Shown here piece by piece: positions 11,601 through 21,170 of a DNA stretch of 64,000 nucleotides (position 1 is its first letter; the number at the start of each line of letters is the position of its first letter). Source of the DNA: an uncultured Kiritimatiellota bacterium. GTDB lineage: Bacteria > Verrucomicrobiota > Kiritimatiellia > RFP12 > UBA1067. The stretch is from NCBI GenBank assembly GCA_934635385.1, contig CAKTZI010000009.1, positions 1 to 64,000 of the forward strand, read 5' to 3'. Under the pieces are notes generated by a model. The model was not told the DNA's origin and searched no databases. It saw nothing but the letters and a program-made list of their open reading frames with translations. The translations under genes and the position numbers were made by a program.

Positions 11601-14600
11601 GCCTGGATCTCAACGCTTACGTGACGACGGAGACGCTCAACGCCGACGGCGTCAAGTGGAGTGAGTTCTACACCAGAGCCGAACCGCAGATCATCCAGGT
11701 CGAGAACGCGGCGCCGGAGATTCTCCGCCCGTCCGACGCCGAGGCGGCCTACACGAACATGAACGCGAGCGCCAATACGCCGTATGCGATTAACTACGCC
11801 TGTTCGGATGTCACGGCTGACCTCGCGGCCGGCATCACGGTCGAGATCTCGGTCGATGGCGTTCTGGCGACCACGGAAAAGGTTACGAGCGCCACGATGC
11901 AGACCTATTCGGTCGAGTTCGACGGCGAGGGTGCGCATGTGGTCGAAATCGTCTTTACCGACAAGGATCAGCAATCGGCTCGGCGAACGCTGTACTATTT
12001 CGTCAAGCCTTCGAAGCGGCTGGAACTGCGCGCCCACGGGCCGGCCAATGGCGTTGCGGGCGGGCATTCGGAACGCTACAGCGATGCGCCGGGACTTGGC
12101 GCGGGCGCGGTCTTTGCCGGGAGCGCCGGGCCGCAGAAGGTCGAGCGGTTCGTTCACACCTATTCCTTTGGAGAGACCGAGAAGTCCGTGAAGGCGTATG
12201 CGCGCGGCTACAAGGCGGACGGGTCATACGACAATGGCTCGCTGGCGCAGAGCAAGGGCATTGACAGCGACGGCAATTGGTCGAAAGGTACGACGATCGC
12301 GCCCGATGCGTTCTACAACTACTCGAAGCAGAACAGGTGGGGACTTCTCGGCTATGACAGCTTCGTCTATGCCTGGGTCTGCAACAACGCGGCGTCTTCG
12401 GGCGGCGAGTCGAGCGGCGGGCAGACGGAGACGCTCAAGCTGAACATCACTGACCAGGGCGAGACGGTTCTTTCCCTGCCGGACAGCGCCAATCAGGGTA
12501 ACAACAGCAACTCGGGCACGACGACATCCTATCCGATGCAGTACTGGGAGGCGGTTTTCTCCCGCGAGTTCCTCCCCACGGACAATGCAGGCGACATCAA
12601 CCAGGACGGCATCCCGGATGTGGTCGTGAAGAAGTTCGGCTTTGGCGTCATTGACCCGCAGACGCTTCAGATCTCTGGCGATGACTTGGAAGACCTGTCT
12701 GCGTATAACGAAGACGAGGATTATCTCCCGGCGGGCGACAACTCGATCTATGGGTCGCTGATCCCCGGGCTGAAGGACGACTGGTCGTCTCCGTTCACGA
12801 CAGACCTTGAAATCCGCGGCTATGGCAAGGGCCTGAACGACGCTTTGGAGCAGCTGGGCCTTAACGTTACGCCGATCCGGGTCTACGAAGACCCGACGAC
12901 CTGTCCGACCTCGACGCTCAGCCGCGTCGAATGGCTCGCGTGGAGCGAGTACAAGGCGGCGCATCCGGGCGCGACCGAGGCTGACTGGTCGCCGGAACGC
13001 CCGACCGACCCGACGGTGGAAGACACCGACAAGGATGGCTTCTCGGATGGCTACGAGTACTACTACTGGTATCTCGCGCACGTCGGCTACATTGATGCGT
13101 ACGGCAACCACAAGTACCTGACGGGCCGCCGTTACGACAAGAAGAATCCGGGCGTCGGCACGCTCATCACCTCGGAAACCATCGCCGGGATCATGGATCC
13201 GCGTGTGAAGTACACGGGTTCCGATGCGGCGACGCGCGACAGCGACAACGACGGACTTCCCGATCTGCTCGAATACGAGCTTGGCACGAACCCGTTTGAC
13301 TTCGACACCGACGGCGATGGCCTGCCCGACGGCTGGGAGGTCATGATCGCCGGACTCGATCCGCTCATGGCCCAGAGCTATGCCGACGGTCTCTCCGACA
13401 CCGAGCGCAACACGGACGGCGACGCGATGGCGATCAGCTCCTACAAGCTGGAGCAGACCGAACTGCCCGTGCCCGTCAACTACGAACACGCCAAGCGCTG
13501 GACGTTCGCGGTCATTGACGCGGACGGCGACACGGACGGCGTGCAGTGGTACGCGGTGACGGCCGACCCGACGTCGAAGCTGGAGGTCCTCACGACGGTT
13601 GCAGGCGGCTACCGGGTCACGGCCGTCGTGGACGGCGCGACCGCCACGTTCTTCGCCGAGACCGAGCCGACGGTGGCGACGGAGGGTTCCGTTTCGCGCC
13701 TTGCGGCCGCGACGAAGGTCCGGACGCTCGTGACGTGGAAGCCGGATGGCGCCACCGAGGAGAAGGCCCTCGGCTATCCCTACACCCTGCCGATCGGCAC
13801 GCGGGTCGTCGTGACGCCGCTCGCCGAGGAGGTCAAGTCCTACAAGATCGCGTCGGCGATTGACGCGAAGGACGCCAACGCCTGCTGGATCTACGGCAAG
13901 GGCGCGGCGCGGACGCAGCTCGGCGAGGTCGCCGAGACGGCGGCGGAGTACGGCTGCCTCGCGCTCGCGCGTCAGCGTGCAGTCACGGCGGGCGCCGAGG
14001 TCGCCGCGCTGCCGAGCGACGAGCGCGACGTCGCGTTCCTCCACTTCCTCTGCTACCAGGAGTTCGGCTTCGATCCGCGCACGGCGTGGAATCCGACGAA
14101 CCCGCTGCACAAGCGCTGGGGCAAGGTCACCAACGGCGAGTCCGAAGAGGGCATCTACGTCGTCGATCGCGGCGGCTACACGGGCACCCCGGCCCGGACG
14201 CGCGCCTACGCGAACTATGACGAGTTCCTCGTGAGCTCCTTCTTCGTCAACAACACGCCCGACGGCGAGACGCTGAGCTACGAGACTTACGTGACGGCCA
14301 AGGACGCGCCGAACCTTGCGCGCTTCTGGGGCGCCCTCACGACGAATCCGCAGGGCCCGAACGACGCGGAGAAGACGTCGACGGACCACTACTACGGGCG
14401 CAGCTCGACGAACGGCGCCGACACGGACGGCGACGGCGTGCCGGACGGCTGGGAACTCTACGTGATGGCCGGCCCGAAGAAGAAGGGCGCCTACGTCTTC
14501 GCGCCGCCGTATGCCGGCTTCACGCCCGCGAACGCGGCCGAGGCGATGGAGAAGAGCTGGTTCTCGCCCTTTGTCGATGCCGCGAAGTCGAACGACACGA

Positions 14601-17600
14601 GCAACCAGATCTACCTCGGCGGCCAGGAGATGAGCGACGGACTCAACGAGTTCCAGGAGTTCGAGGGCACCGACACGATGCTCTACTACGCCAAGTACTC
14701 GACGACGGTCGTCCATGACGGCGAATGGAAGTGGCTCAACAAGTTCTTCCCGACCGACCCGTGGAGTCCCGACACGGACGGCGACGGCGTGAAGGACGCC
14801 GAGGAGCGCGACGCCTTCGCCTACACGACGGCGACGTATGACGACGCGACGCACGGCGAGCTCCGCGTCATCCCCGGCGGCGGCCTCAACCCGAACTCGG
14901 TCGACACCGACTGCGACGGCCTCCCGGACGGCTGGGAGAAGCAGTTCGCCGGCAAGACGGTCTACGCGAAGGACGGCGTGACGGACGAGACCAAGGGCTA
15001 CGTCGACGGCATGGACGGCACGGTCGAGGACGCCTACACGAAGCCGGGCGACGTCAACCGCGACTATGACAACGACGGCCTCGAGAACTGGCAGGAGTAC
15101 CTGACGGGCACGATGCGCTGCTGGCGCTACGACGACCCGATCAGCCCGCTGACCTACCTGTCGTCCGACTTCTACTACACGGTCGATCCCGCCACGAGCA
15201 ACATCGTCTTCGACGCGGACGCGGCGGCGCGCAAGTTCCATGCGGCCGGGCTGCTCGACAGCGACGACGTGAACGAGTTCTGGTACAAGACGCTCGTGGA
15301 CGCCTCCAGCGCGATCTACAACCCGCACCTCGTCACCGACATGGGTTCGGGCGCGCAGTACTTCTCGCGCGTGACGAACGTCTGGGATGCGGCCTATCTC
15401 GACCTGACGCTCTCCAAGAACAAGGCGACGGGGGCCTACTACTGGTTCTACGACCGCATTGGCGAACACAAGCTCAAGGACCTCTGGGGCGAGGCCTGGA
15501 AGGCGCTCGCGGCGGAGGACGCCGGCGCGGCGGGCGTCGGCAGCGTGGCCCCGACGAAGTACGCGAGCTGCTCGCCGATCGAAGCCGACACCGACAAGGA
15601 CGGCATGGACGACTACTACGAGGTCTTCCACGGCATGAATCCGCTTCTCGGCACGAGCGGCATCGACCGCGATTCGGGCGCCTATGACGTCATCTTCGAT
15701 TCGCTGTACGCCGACAACAAGGTCGTGCCCGAAGCCTGGGGCACGGGCAATTCGGCCTCCAGCTTCAAGAACTACTGGCAGCGCAAGGTCGCGCTTCCGA
15801 GCTGGACGGGCAAGAAGCCGCGCGGCAACGAGTTCGACTTCGAGGTCTTCCCGTGGCTGAACGGCCTCGCGGGGGCCGACCCCGACGGCGACGGCCTCAA
15901 CAACCAGGAGGAGGCGATTCTGCCGCTTGTCAACACGCTGGCGCACCACACCGACCCGACGCCGCTGTGGATGACCGACACGAGCTACTCGAACTCGCTC
16001 GTGCGCATGAACTACCGGTTGCCGTACCGTGCGTCCGCGATTCCGCTGACGGATGACGGCTTCACCTACGAGAACAAGAAGTACCTGTTCGGTGACTTTG
16101 ACGGCTTCGTGAAGGACGCGAAGACGGGCGAGACGGTGTTCGGGCCGTTCAACCCCGACGCCTGGAAGCTCGTCGGCACGCGCAATTCGCTGGGCTGGAT
16201 CGCCTCCTTCGAGCAGAACGAGGGCTTCGACTCCGACCATGACGGGATTAACGACCTTGACGAGCTCAAGGGCAAGTTCCGCAGCAAGAGCGACCCGCTC
16301 GACGTCGATTCGCCGCAGCGCCGCCAGGCGATGTACTTCCAGGGGCCGAATCGTCCCTCGATCCTGCAGACGCTGCCGTTCACGAAGGAATACCACCCGA
16401 TGGCCTACAGGGCCGGGCGCTATCCGGACGACATGGCGTTCCTGCAGTACACGGTCGAGTGCTGGGTCAAGGCCGAGTCCCTTGCGGACGCGACCGTGAT
16501 CGAGCGCGCGGTGCTGGTGGGGCTGTCGAGCCCGGACGACCAGGAGTATGTCCGCTGCAACTTCCGCCTCGGCCTGAAGGGCGGCAAGTGGTACACGGGC
16601 TTCGACCCGAACAACACGACGGCCGAATCCGTCTCCGTCCTCTCCACGACGGCGGCGACGTCGGACTGGACGCACCTGGCGGCGACCTATGACGGCACGA
16701 CCCTGACGCTCTACGTCAACGGGCGGGCGAGCAGCGCGGTGCGCTGCGGCCTCCAGCCGACCTACGGCGCGAGTGACATCGCGACGATCGGCCCCGGCGG
16801 CGCGTTCAACGGCGGGCGCAGCTACGCCTATCACGCGATCGTCCTCGGCGCGAGCGTGAAGACGTACGCCGACGGACACTATGGCCGCGCGCTGGACGTC
16901 ACGCTGGGCTCCGGCTGGAACGCCTACAAGGACTTCTTCACGGGCTACATCGATGAAGTCCGCGTCTGGGACGGTGCGCGCACGGCGACGGAGATCGCGG
17001 ACGCGAAGATGACGCGCTTCACGTCCGAGGACGCGAAGGCGAACCGCGAGGCGTTCTTCGCCGAGTGGAGCAAGGGCGGCGAGAACGACCTCTATCGCGG
17101 CCGCTATGCGAAGGACGGCAGCGGCAATCCGTACCCGCTCCCGGCGGAGCTGCGCTTCCACTGGGCGTTCGACTCGCTCTTCGGTGCGGCGAGCGAAGAG
17201 GCGGTCGCGAAGGCTCCGGCGGGCTTCAACTATCTCGGCGAGAACGCGGACGGCGACGGCGGGCGTGCGCTCCGCTCGCGCCCGGAGGGCTATGGCATCG
17301 CGTGGTGGCAGTCTGTGCTTTCGGGCTATACGGGCACGGTCTACAATGACCCGGCGTGGATCTGCTGGGTGCCGAACACGGTTTCGCACCTGCCGCGCTA
17401 CGACGGCACGACGCTCGACTCGCGCTACTGGAGCGAAGACTTCGAGGGTCAGAAGGGCGGCATCTACAAGTTCGCCCGCACGGCCGAGCCGGCCTCGGTC
17501 TGGACGCAGTGCCTGCGCGGTGATGTCAAGATCGGCGATGATCAGTACTTCGCGGCCGGCAGCCGCCACCACCTCGTGGCGGCGATGGATGCGGCTTCGG

Positions 17601-20600
17601 GCTCCAATCTCTCGACGCTCTTCGAGTTCACGGGCCGCCACCTCAACCAGACGGGCGATGACCTGCTTGCGCTCGGCGGCGCCTACGCGAAGCATGTCGA
17701 CGACCTCTGGGACAGCCAGGGCGCGTCCTCGAACTGGGAGATCGCCGGAACAGACGGCGACGGTGACGGCCTTCCGGACTGGTGGGAGAAGCTGGCCGAA
17801 GACCGCTACCGCGACGACGCCCACACCGGCACGGGCGACATCGGCTGGGGGACGATGGTGCGCTGGCCCGACCAGAACGGCACGCTCATGACGGCTGGCG
17901 AGGCGTATCTGCGTGACTTGGCGCGCGGCTACCATGGTGACGAGAACGACGACCCCGTCACGGACGATGCCGACAGCTTCCGCCAGCGCTATGACCTCAA
18001 CGGCAACGGGTTGCCCGACTGGTGGGAGGAACTCTACGGCCTCCAGAACGAGTCTGGTCTCGACGACCACGACAACGACGGTCTGCCGAACTACGTCGAG
18101 TACCTGCTCTCCGAGGTCTTCTCGAAACTGGGCAAGACGTTCGATCCGACGCGCGCCGACTCGGTCGAGCCGGGTGTGCCCGACTACTTCTTCCAGGTCG
18201 GCGACCTCTACGTCGGCGAGATCTTCACGGACCACGACCTCGTGGACGATGTCTGGGAAGACCTCTATTCGGACGGCTACGCCTCGCGCAGCGTCTACGA
18301 TCCGTTTGCGGATTCGGACGGCGACGGTTGGTCGAACCGCAGCGAGGCGCGCTACGCGAAGCAGTGCATGCCGACCGTGGCCGACGGGCAGTCGCATTAT
18401 TCGGGTGCGGACGGCCTTGTGGCGGACTACCCGATTCCGACGATTGCGCTTTCCGTCAATTACGCGGGGCAGCGCAAGGATGCGGTCGAGAAGGCTCCGC
18501 TCGTGATCCAGATGCACACGAACACGAACATGAACCGCGGGGCGGATGCCGTCTACAGCATCGGGGCCGTCTCGCCGAGCGACAGTTCGTCGAGCAGCAG
18601 TTCCTCGTCGGAGGCAAGTGACACGTCCTATCGGGTGCTTGGCAAGTGGTCAGACCGTCACGCGATCGGTACGCTGACGCCGGGCTACATCAACAAGAAT
18701 TCGCTTGAACTCCAGTATTGCTACGATCCGTCGGGCGAGAACTACAGCTGGACGATCGGCGGGCAGACGAACTATGCGAATTCGGTTCTCAAGCGTGGCA
18801 CCTTGGCCGAATACGAGGCGGACAGGATCAAGTACGGCTCCTCGAACGTGGCGCTGATCACGCGTGATACGGGGTACATGACCCTCGTCAACCTTGAGGT
18901 GCGGACGGATGCGGACAACAAGACCGCGACGTGGGTGCGCACCAACAGGCCCAACACGCCGCTTGGCACGATCGACCTGGTGACGGGCGCGTTCGACATT
19001 GACCTCGGCAGCCTCAAGGGCCAGTATGTCGTCAACGCGACGAACGACAGCGACTACATCTCGCTGGAGGATCAGTCCTTCCGCATCGCCTACACGGCGA
19101 ACGAGGCGGTGGGCATTCCGCGCAAGCTTTACCTCGGACAGGCCGACACGGGCCATGTCCGCGAGGGCAAGAACACGATCATCGCCTTTGCCGACCTGGA
19201 CGGCGACGGCGCGTACACGGCGGGCGAACCCTATGGCTGTGTCACGGGCGTGGACGTCTCGTGGAAGGGCACGTCGGCCGAGCTCATGCTGACGGACACG
19301 ACGCCGGTCTTTGCGCGCGTCGATCCGATCAAGGGTCTCGATGACCGCACGGTCCTCTACGGCACAGAAAGCGGCAACTACACGAATTTTGTGTCGGCGT
19401 CCCAGCCGAGTGGCGGCGTCTACGACCGCATCCGCGTCGTGCGCCACATGGTCATCGGTTCGCAGGGGAATGCCGCCGTGCAGGACATCGGCGCAGGCGT
19501 GAACCGTGTCTTGTTCGACCTGCAGGTCAGCGCGGATGTCAACCCGTGGATTACCGAAGCCAATTTCCTCGCGACGGGTGCGCTGGACGTCGACTGGGAG
19601 ACGCTCTATGACGACATCGTCAGCCGCATCGACAGCGAGGGCAAGATCCCGTCATCCGCCAATGCGTCGATCAAGTATGCCATTGGCGACGTGCAAGGCG
19701 TCGTCTATCGGATTGTCTTCGGAAACGAATCGGTTGATCCGGTCGGGGCGTCCAGCAATATGTCGAAGGTCATGCCGGTGCGCTGGTTCGATTCGAAGCG
19801 ACTTCTGCCCGTGCCGGTCTCGAGCGGCAGCGGAAACGGCGTCGTGAAGCTGGGCCAGCCGACGTTCAAGTGGCGGATGCCCAACAACAGCAACGGCTAC
19901 ACGGCGTTCAAGGTCATGATCAAGGCCACGGACGGCTCGTTCAGCTGGACGAGCGACTACCTGCGGATGCCGGCGGCGGACGCGGACGGCGTCTACATGT
20001 GGGCGGCACCGGTGTTCGTCGGCGACCGTCCGGCAGGTGCGACAGGCGTCTTCGCGAACAATGCGGCCTACACGTGGTCGATCTCTGCGTCGAACGCGAA
20101 GTTCAAGAACGACAGCTTCGTCACGGGCGGCACGTTCCGCATGGGTGTGCAGACGAACGGCTACGACATCGGCGGCATCGCGACGTCCGTCCGCTACTAC
20201 GGGCCGGCAATCGTCACGAACGACGCGAACGCGCTCATCCGCGTCCGGGCCTACACGTCGCCTGACTTCACGGGTGCGCCGGTCTCCGGCGGATTCGTCG
20301 ACAAGTCGGTGACGGACGGTGGCGTCAACTGCCGCATCCTCGGCCTCCCGAAGGGCGACTACTACCTGCAGGCGTTCGTGGACTCGAACGGCAACGGCGT
20401 CTGGGACAAGTGGGAGTCGATGGGCTACTTCTGCCAGCGCGACGGCTCGACGGCTGACTACCTCAACCCGGTGGCGGTCACGGTCGGCGGCAGCGTGGGC
20501 GCAAGCGAGGTGGTGACGATCTACCTCGAAGACGCCGACACGGACGGCGACAACCTGCCGGATGCTTGGGAATACGCGACGGCGACATCGACGCAGCGCG

Positions 20601-21160
20601 CGAACGGCACGTTCCTCGCGGCCAAGGGCGTGGATCGCCTGACCCTGTCGGGCGCGGGCGAGGTCGCCATCGACAGCATGCTGACGAGCAATCTGCTCTA
20701 CGAGATTAACCGCGCGAACGTGCCGACGGCGGGCCTGGCGAGCGGCATTCGGGATGCCTTCCTCTCGTCCGCCTCCTTCGCGGCGCTGGCGATGGGCGTT
20801 TCGCCGAACCTGACGGTCGATCCGCTGACGGGCGAGCTTTGCCAGAACCCGACTGTCGAGGACGGCACACTGGTCATCTCCGGTCTTGCGTTCGACGCGG
20901 CGACGGGTGCGGTCGAGCTGACGGTCGCAGGTGCGGTCACGCAGCCGAATCCGGTCGCGTCGGGGGTCTATCGCGTCAAGCTCGGCTCGACGGTGACGGT
21001 GAAGGTGCTGCACACCGCGACGCTCGCGGGCGAATGGCAGACGGTCGCGACGGAGGCGGTGATGGTTTCGGGCGACAGCCTGAAGTCGGGCGTCATCTGC
21101 GTGCCGATGGCCGACGTCCAGGCGACCGGCGGCTTCTACAAGGTTGAGATCGAACAGTGA
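8681..21160 (+). CDS. Giant secreted Ca-binding-repeat protein (4,159 aa) with LamG-like domain
   Basis: The start ATG at 8681 has AGAGGAAG six bases upstream and opens a clear signal peptide (MNISKRLSILTFALATFAAA, cleavage near SEA-A); the in-frame GTG at 8663 is less likely. Visible parts: Calx-beta/Ig-like beta-sandwich sequence to about residue 1400; about fourteen thrombospondin-type-3/EF-hand-like motifs of the DTDGDGLPDGWE kind at roughly 1447, 1520, 1550, 1920, 2030, 2078, 2127, 2300, 2400, 2517, 3024, 3110, 3135, 3207 and 3950; a LamG/concanavalin-type domain at about 2550-2780 (YTVECWVKAE, DWTHLAATYDGTTLTLYVNG, GYIDEVRVWD); a nine-Ser linker near 3300; and a C-terminal tail ending GGFYKVEIEQ. 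The repeats are expected to bind calcium and stiffen a surface or secreted filament. Followed ten bases later by ackA, which is unrelated. Confidence 0.85.
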   Translation: MNISKRLSILTFALATFAAAPSEAATGDIVEIRAVDDTANLMVFGSARNAGNPYLCSADHPLSAGDKLYIRVRMLVRNYDAVRRGIEGPKVWTFKNGALGGSLLNRPKLGLYMGQDRAPAYAELSDFGPQPWQQSGTLVTDDLGNADTGCRYYTDFYFCYTVQAGDLSLPVRLLNASGTGPADDSDTDAAYYLLNCQTDSQYFVLSDSDGNVANFFYGADVLPAGVDWPVGDATTAGPVRNYDLASEGAFVKTIDFDSGDPSLTGYWREVYEGLGPDTIPSLIVVGGENTAATVVYLWSSDESKVELAASGDNTIVTTTDGRHLLRVPVPAGASSVTFTMRGATGAAENDEAEIFMSPVANAVYRPTGELAGVTVSRLVRVGPPREPTVRIFINAQDKVTDTKVAVPEYEVCENQLILTVAPTCPEDITVRIKAAVNTDDTLSTLADIFDQNILRIASATFGGSPLDQRVSEVTIPAGTSTLPLNLYLLGATSKTHTQGVTFSLEKVSGPTSAQVPTDSNCTLYIRRTSKPAIIASTPEFTVGETLGTIEIGSGTEREFALEIEDTYKNRYDTATGYTFTWKIEGEEIEPADGVVMDEDDGLFKASATFYTVTSGKELTLQVTAPNGTKSDVVKYWLVVNDGKYTTIARTDGRLVFCEGEETRIKLGLTQAYSGTGYIFLSADDQTQLDVIDSPLKTEGAQITRGTTEVATERVVRFLDGGRDLSLKAVLCSQNDLSRPVTTFGSGTIEFTVTNRPPQVMSVTAAGQYRSADQNGQALPDAISRGVVKTFSLVVDDVDADLNATGADAMQARWIIDGTTHEVTHDESATFSVQHTFANEKDNALVQVYVKDKDMTAYPSVPNFSFTAKIKDTPRVEIAPSASMFVEKDKNVSTITVSLTEAASAPITVRFTVSQTSAADGGYLKLRLQEGSVAAATDEAGNEIPGAYDLTFGAGVQQKILIVSDMDGTIETLAGLDLNAYVTTETLNADGVKWSEFYTRAEPQIIQVENAAPEILRPSDAEAAYTNMNASANTPYAINYACSDVTADLAAGITVEISVDGVLATTEKVTSATMQTYSVEFDGEGAHVVEIVFTDKDQQSARRTLYYFVKPSKRLELRAHGPANGVAGGHSERYSDAPGLGAGAVFAGSAGPQKVERFVHTYSFGETEKSVKAYARGYKADGSYDNGSLAQSKGIDSDGNWSKGTTIAPDAFYNYSKQNRWGLLGYDSFVYAWVCNNAASSGGESSGGQTETLKLNITDQGETVLSLPDSANQGNNSNSGTTTSYPMQYWEAVFSREFLPTDNAGDINQDGIPDVVVKKFGFGVIDPQTLQISGDDLEDLSAYNEDEDYLPAGDNSIYGSLIPGLKDDWSSPFTTDLEIRGYGKGLNDALEQLGLNVTPIRVYEDPTTCPTSTLSRVEWLAWSEYKAAHPGATEADWSPERPTDPTVEDTDKDGFSDGYEYYYWYLAHVGYIDAYGNHKYLTGRRYDKKNPGVGTLITSETIAGIMDPRVKYTGSDAATRDSDNDGLPDLLEYELGTNPFDFDTDGDGLPDGWEVMIAGLDPLMAQSYADGLSDTERNTDGDAMAISSYKLEQTELPVPVNYEHAKRWTFAVIDADGDTDGVQWYAVTADPTSKLEVLTTVAGGYRVTAVVDGATATFFAETEPTVATEGSVSRLAAATKVRTLVTWKPDGATEEKALGYPYTLPIGTRVVVTPLAEEVKSYKIASAIDAKDANACWIYGKGAARTQLGEVAETAAEYGCLALARQRAVTAGAEVAALPSDERDVAFLHFLCYQEFGFDPRTAWNPTNPLHKRWGKVTNGESEEGIYVVDRGGYTGTPARTRAYANYDEFLVSSFFVNNTPDGETLSYETYVTAKDAPNLARFWGALTTNPQGPNDAEKTSTDHYYGRSSTNGADTDGDGVPDGWELYVMAGPKKKGAYVFAPPYAGFTPANAAEAMEKSWFSPFVDAAKSNDTSNQIYLGGQEMSDGLNEFQEFEGTDTMLYYAKYSTTVVHDGEWKWLNKFFPTDPWSPDTDGDGVKDAEERDAFAYTTATYDDATHGELRVIPGGGLNPNSVDTDCDGLPDGWEKQFAGKTVYAKDGVTDETKGYVDGMDGTVEDAYTKPGDVNRDYDNDGLENWQEYLTGTMRCWRYDDPISPLTYLSSDFYYTVDPATSNIVFDADAAARKFHAAGLLDSDDVNEFWYKTLVDASSAIYNPHLVTDMGSGAQYFSRVTNVWDAAYLDLTLSKNKATGAYYWFYDRIGEHKLKDLWGEAWKALAAEDAGAAGVGSVAPTKYASCSPIEADTDKDGMDDYYEVFHGMNPLLGTSGIDRDSGAYDVIFDSLYADNKVVPEAWGTGNSASSFKNYWQRKVALPSWTGKKPRGNEFDFEVFPWLNGLAGADPDGDGLNNQEEAILPLVNTLAHHTDPTPLWMTDTSYSNSLVRMNYRLPYRASAIPLTDDGFTYENKKYLFGDFDGFVKDAKTGETVFGPFNPDAWKLVGTRNSLGWIASFEQNEGFDSDHDGINDLDELKGKFRSKSDPLDVDSPQRRQAMYFQGPNRPSILQTLPFTKEYHPMAYRAGRYPDDMAFLQYTVECWVKAESLADATVIERAVLVGLSSPDDQEYVRCNFRLGLKGGKWYTGFDPNNTTAESVSVLSTTAATSDWTHLAATYDGTTLTLYVNGRASSAVRCGLQPTYGASDIATIGPGGAFNGGRSYAYHAIVLGASVKTYADGHYGRALDVTLGSGWNAYKDFFTGYIDEVRVWDGARTATEIADAKMTRFTSEDAKANREAFFAEWSKGGENDLYRGRYAKDGSGNPYPLPAELRFHWAFDSLFGAASEEAVAKAPAGFNYLGENADGDGGRALRSRPEGYGIAWWQSVLSGYTGTVYNDPAWICWVPNTVSHLPRYDGTTLDSRYWSEDFEGQKGGIYKFARTAEPASVWTQCLRGDVKIGDDQYFAAGSRHHLVAAMDAASGSNLSTLFEFTGRHLNQTGDDLLALGGAYAKHVDDLWDSQGASSNWEIAGTDGDGDGLPDWWEKLAEDRYRDDAHTGTGDIGWGTMVRWPDQNGTLMTAGEAYLRDLARGYHGDENDDPVTDDADSFRQRYDLNGNGLPDWWEELYGLQNESGLDDHDNDGLPNYVEYLLSEVFSKLGKTFDPTRADSVEPGVPDYFFQVGDLYVGEIFTDHDLVDDVWEDLYSDGYASRSVYDPFADSDGDGWSNRSEARYAKQCMPTVADGQSHYSGADGLVADYPIPTIALSVNYAGQRKDAVEKAPLVIQMHTNTNMNRGADAVYSIGAVSPSDSSSSSSSSSEASDTSYRVLGKWSDRHAIGTLTPGYINKNSLELQYCYDPSGENYSWTIGGQTNYANSVLKRGTLAEYEADRIKYGSSNVALITRDTGYMTLVNLEVRTDADNKTATWVRTNRPNTPLGTIDLVTGAFDIDLGSLKGQYVVNATNDSDYISLEDQSFRIAYTANEAVGIPRKLYLGQADTGHVREGKNTIIAFADLDGDGAYTAGEPYGCVTGVDVSWKGTSAELMLTDTTPVFARVDPIKGLDDRTVLYGTESGNYTNFVSASQPSGGVYDRIRVVRHMVIGSQGNAAVQDIGAGVNRVLFDLQVSADVNPWITEANFLATGALDVDWETLYDDIVSRIDSEGKIPSSANASIKYAIGDVQGVVYRIVFGNESVDPVGASSNMSKVMPVRWFDSKRLLPVPVSSGSGNGVVKLGQPTFKWRMPNNSNGYTAFKVMIKATDGSFSWTSDYLRMPAADADGVYMWAAPVFVGDRPAGATGVFANNAAYTWSISASNAKFKNDSFVTGGTFRMGVQTNGYDIGGIATSVRYYGPAIVTNDANALIRVRAYTSPDFTGAPVSGGFVDKSVTDGGVNCRILGLPKGDYYLQAFVDSNGNGVWDKWESMGYFCQRDGSTADYLNPVAVTVGGSVGASEVVTIYLEDADTDGDNLPDAWEYATATSTQRANGTFLAAKGVDRLTLSGAGEVAIDSMLTSNLLYEINRANVPTAGLASGIRDAFLSSASFAALAMGVSPNLTVDPLTGELCQNPTVEDGTLVISGLAFDAATGAVELTVAGAVTQPNPVASGVYRVKLGSTVTVKVLHTATLAGEWQTVATEAVMVSGDSLKSGVICVPMADVQATGGFYKVEIEQ

Positions 21161-21170
21161 GGATCGTTCA

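Noticed and set aside
12224..18517. 2,097-residue open frame on the minus strand inside the second giant gene
   Set aside because: Same codon-bias shadow; the plus-strand frame has clear repeats and domains.
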